A stretch of 6,183 nt of DNA. Source: Syntrophobacterales bacterium (lineage in GTDB: Bacteria; Desulfobacterota; Syntrophorhabdia; Syntrophorhabdales; WCHB1-27). The translations under genes and the position numbers were made by a program. The stretch is taken from the NCBI GenBank assembly GCA_017881765.1, contig JADGQN010000296.1, positions 1 to 6,183 of the forward strand, read 5' to 3'. Below, one piece after another: positions 6,183-6,183 of this stretch. Positions within the stretch are counted from its first letter, which is position 1; the number at the start of each line of letters is the position of its first letter. The notes beneath the pieces were generated by a model. The model was not told the origin of the DNA, made no database searches, and saw only the letters and a list, made by a program, of their open reading frames with translations.

Positions 6183-6183
6183 C

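Overview
The window carries the distal part of a plus-strand restriction-modification (defence) operon, facing a minus-strand pair of genes that look like uptake and metabolism genes. Base composition looks moderately GC-rich throughout. The ~440-residue URO-D-family protein paired with a branched-chain-amino-acid-type substrate-binding protein is a combination I associate with anaerobic aromatic- or methyl-compound-degrading Desulfobacterota (Syntrophorhabdus-like). No rRNA or other marker gene confirms this, so the assignment is only a suggestion.

Positions 1-3639 (plus strand): the C-terminal end of a site-specific DNA methyltransferase, then a complete MntA nucleotidyltransferase / HepT HEPN RNase toxin-antitoxin pair, then a 931-residue restriction enzyme combining an SF2 helicase with a C-terminal PD-(D/E)XK nuclease (BPTD_3080-like). 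The genes are very tightly packed: 1 nt between methyltransferase and mntA, a 14-nt overlap of mntA with hepT, and a 4-nt GTGA overlap of hepT with the nuclease gene. The methylase would protect host sites, the helicase-nuclease would cut unmodified DNA, and the embedded toxin pair, with its key residues intact, may act as an addiction or abortive back-up.

Positions 3640-3898: a 79-residue helical protein ending in six natural histidines, with a strong ribosome binding site 19 nt after the nuclease stop. It is probably co-transcribed, but its role is unknown.

Positions 3899-4067: a convergent intergenic region with a 17-bp perfect hairpin, a second 7-bp hairpin, and three copies of CGTCCTAG interspersed with palindromes. 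This looks like a structured repeat family. No U-tract follows the hairpins, so a classical terminator is not supported.

Positions 4068-6183 (minus strand): a URO-D-fold protein, probably a methyltransferase-type or otherwise non-heme member, preceded by the C-terminal ~247 residues of an ABC-transporter substrate-binding protein that runs off the right edge. The 42-nt spacing suggests one operon transcribed right to left.
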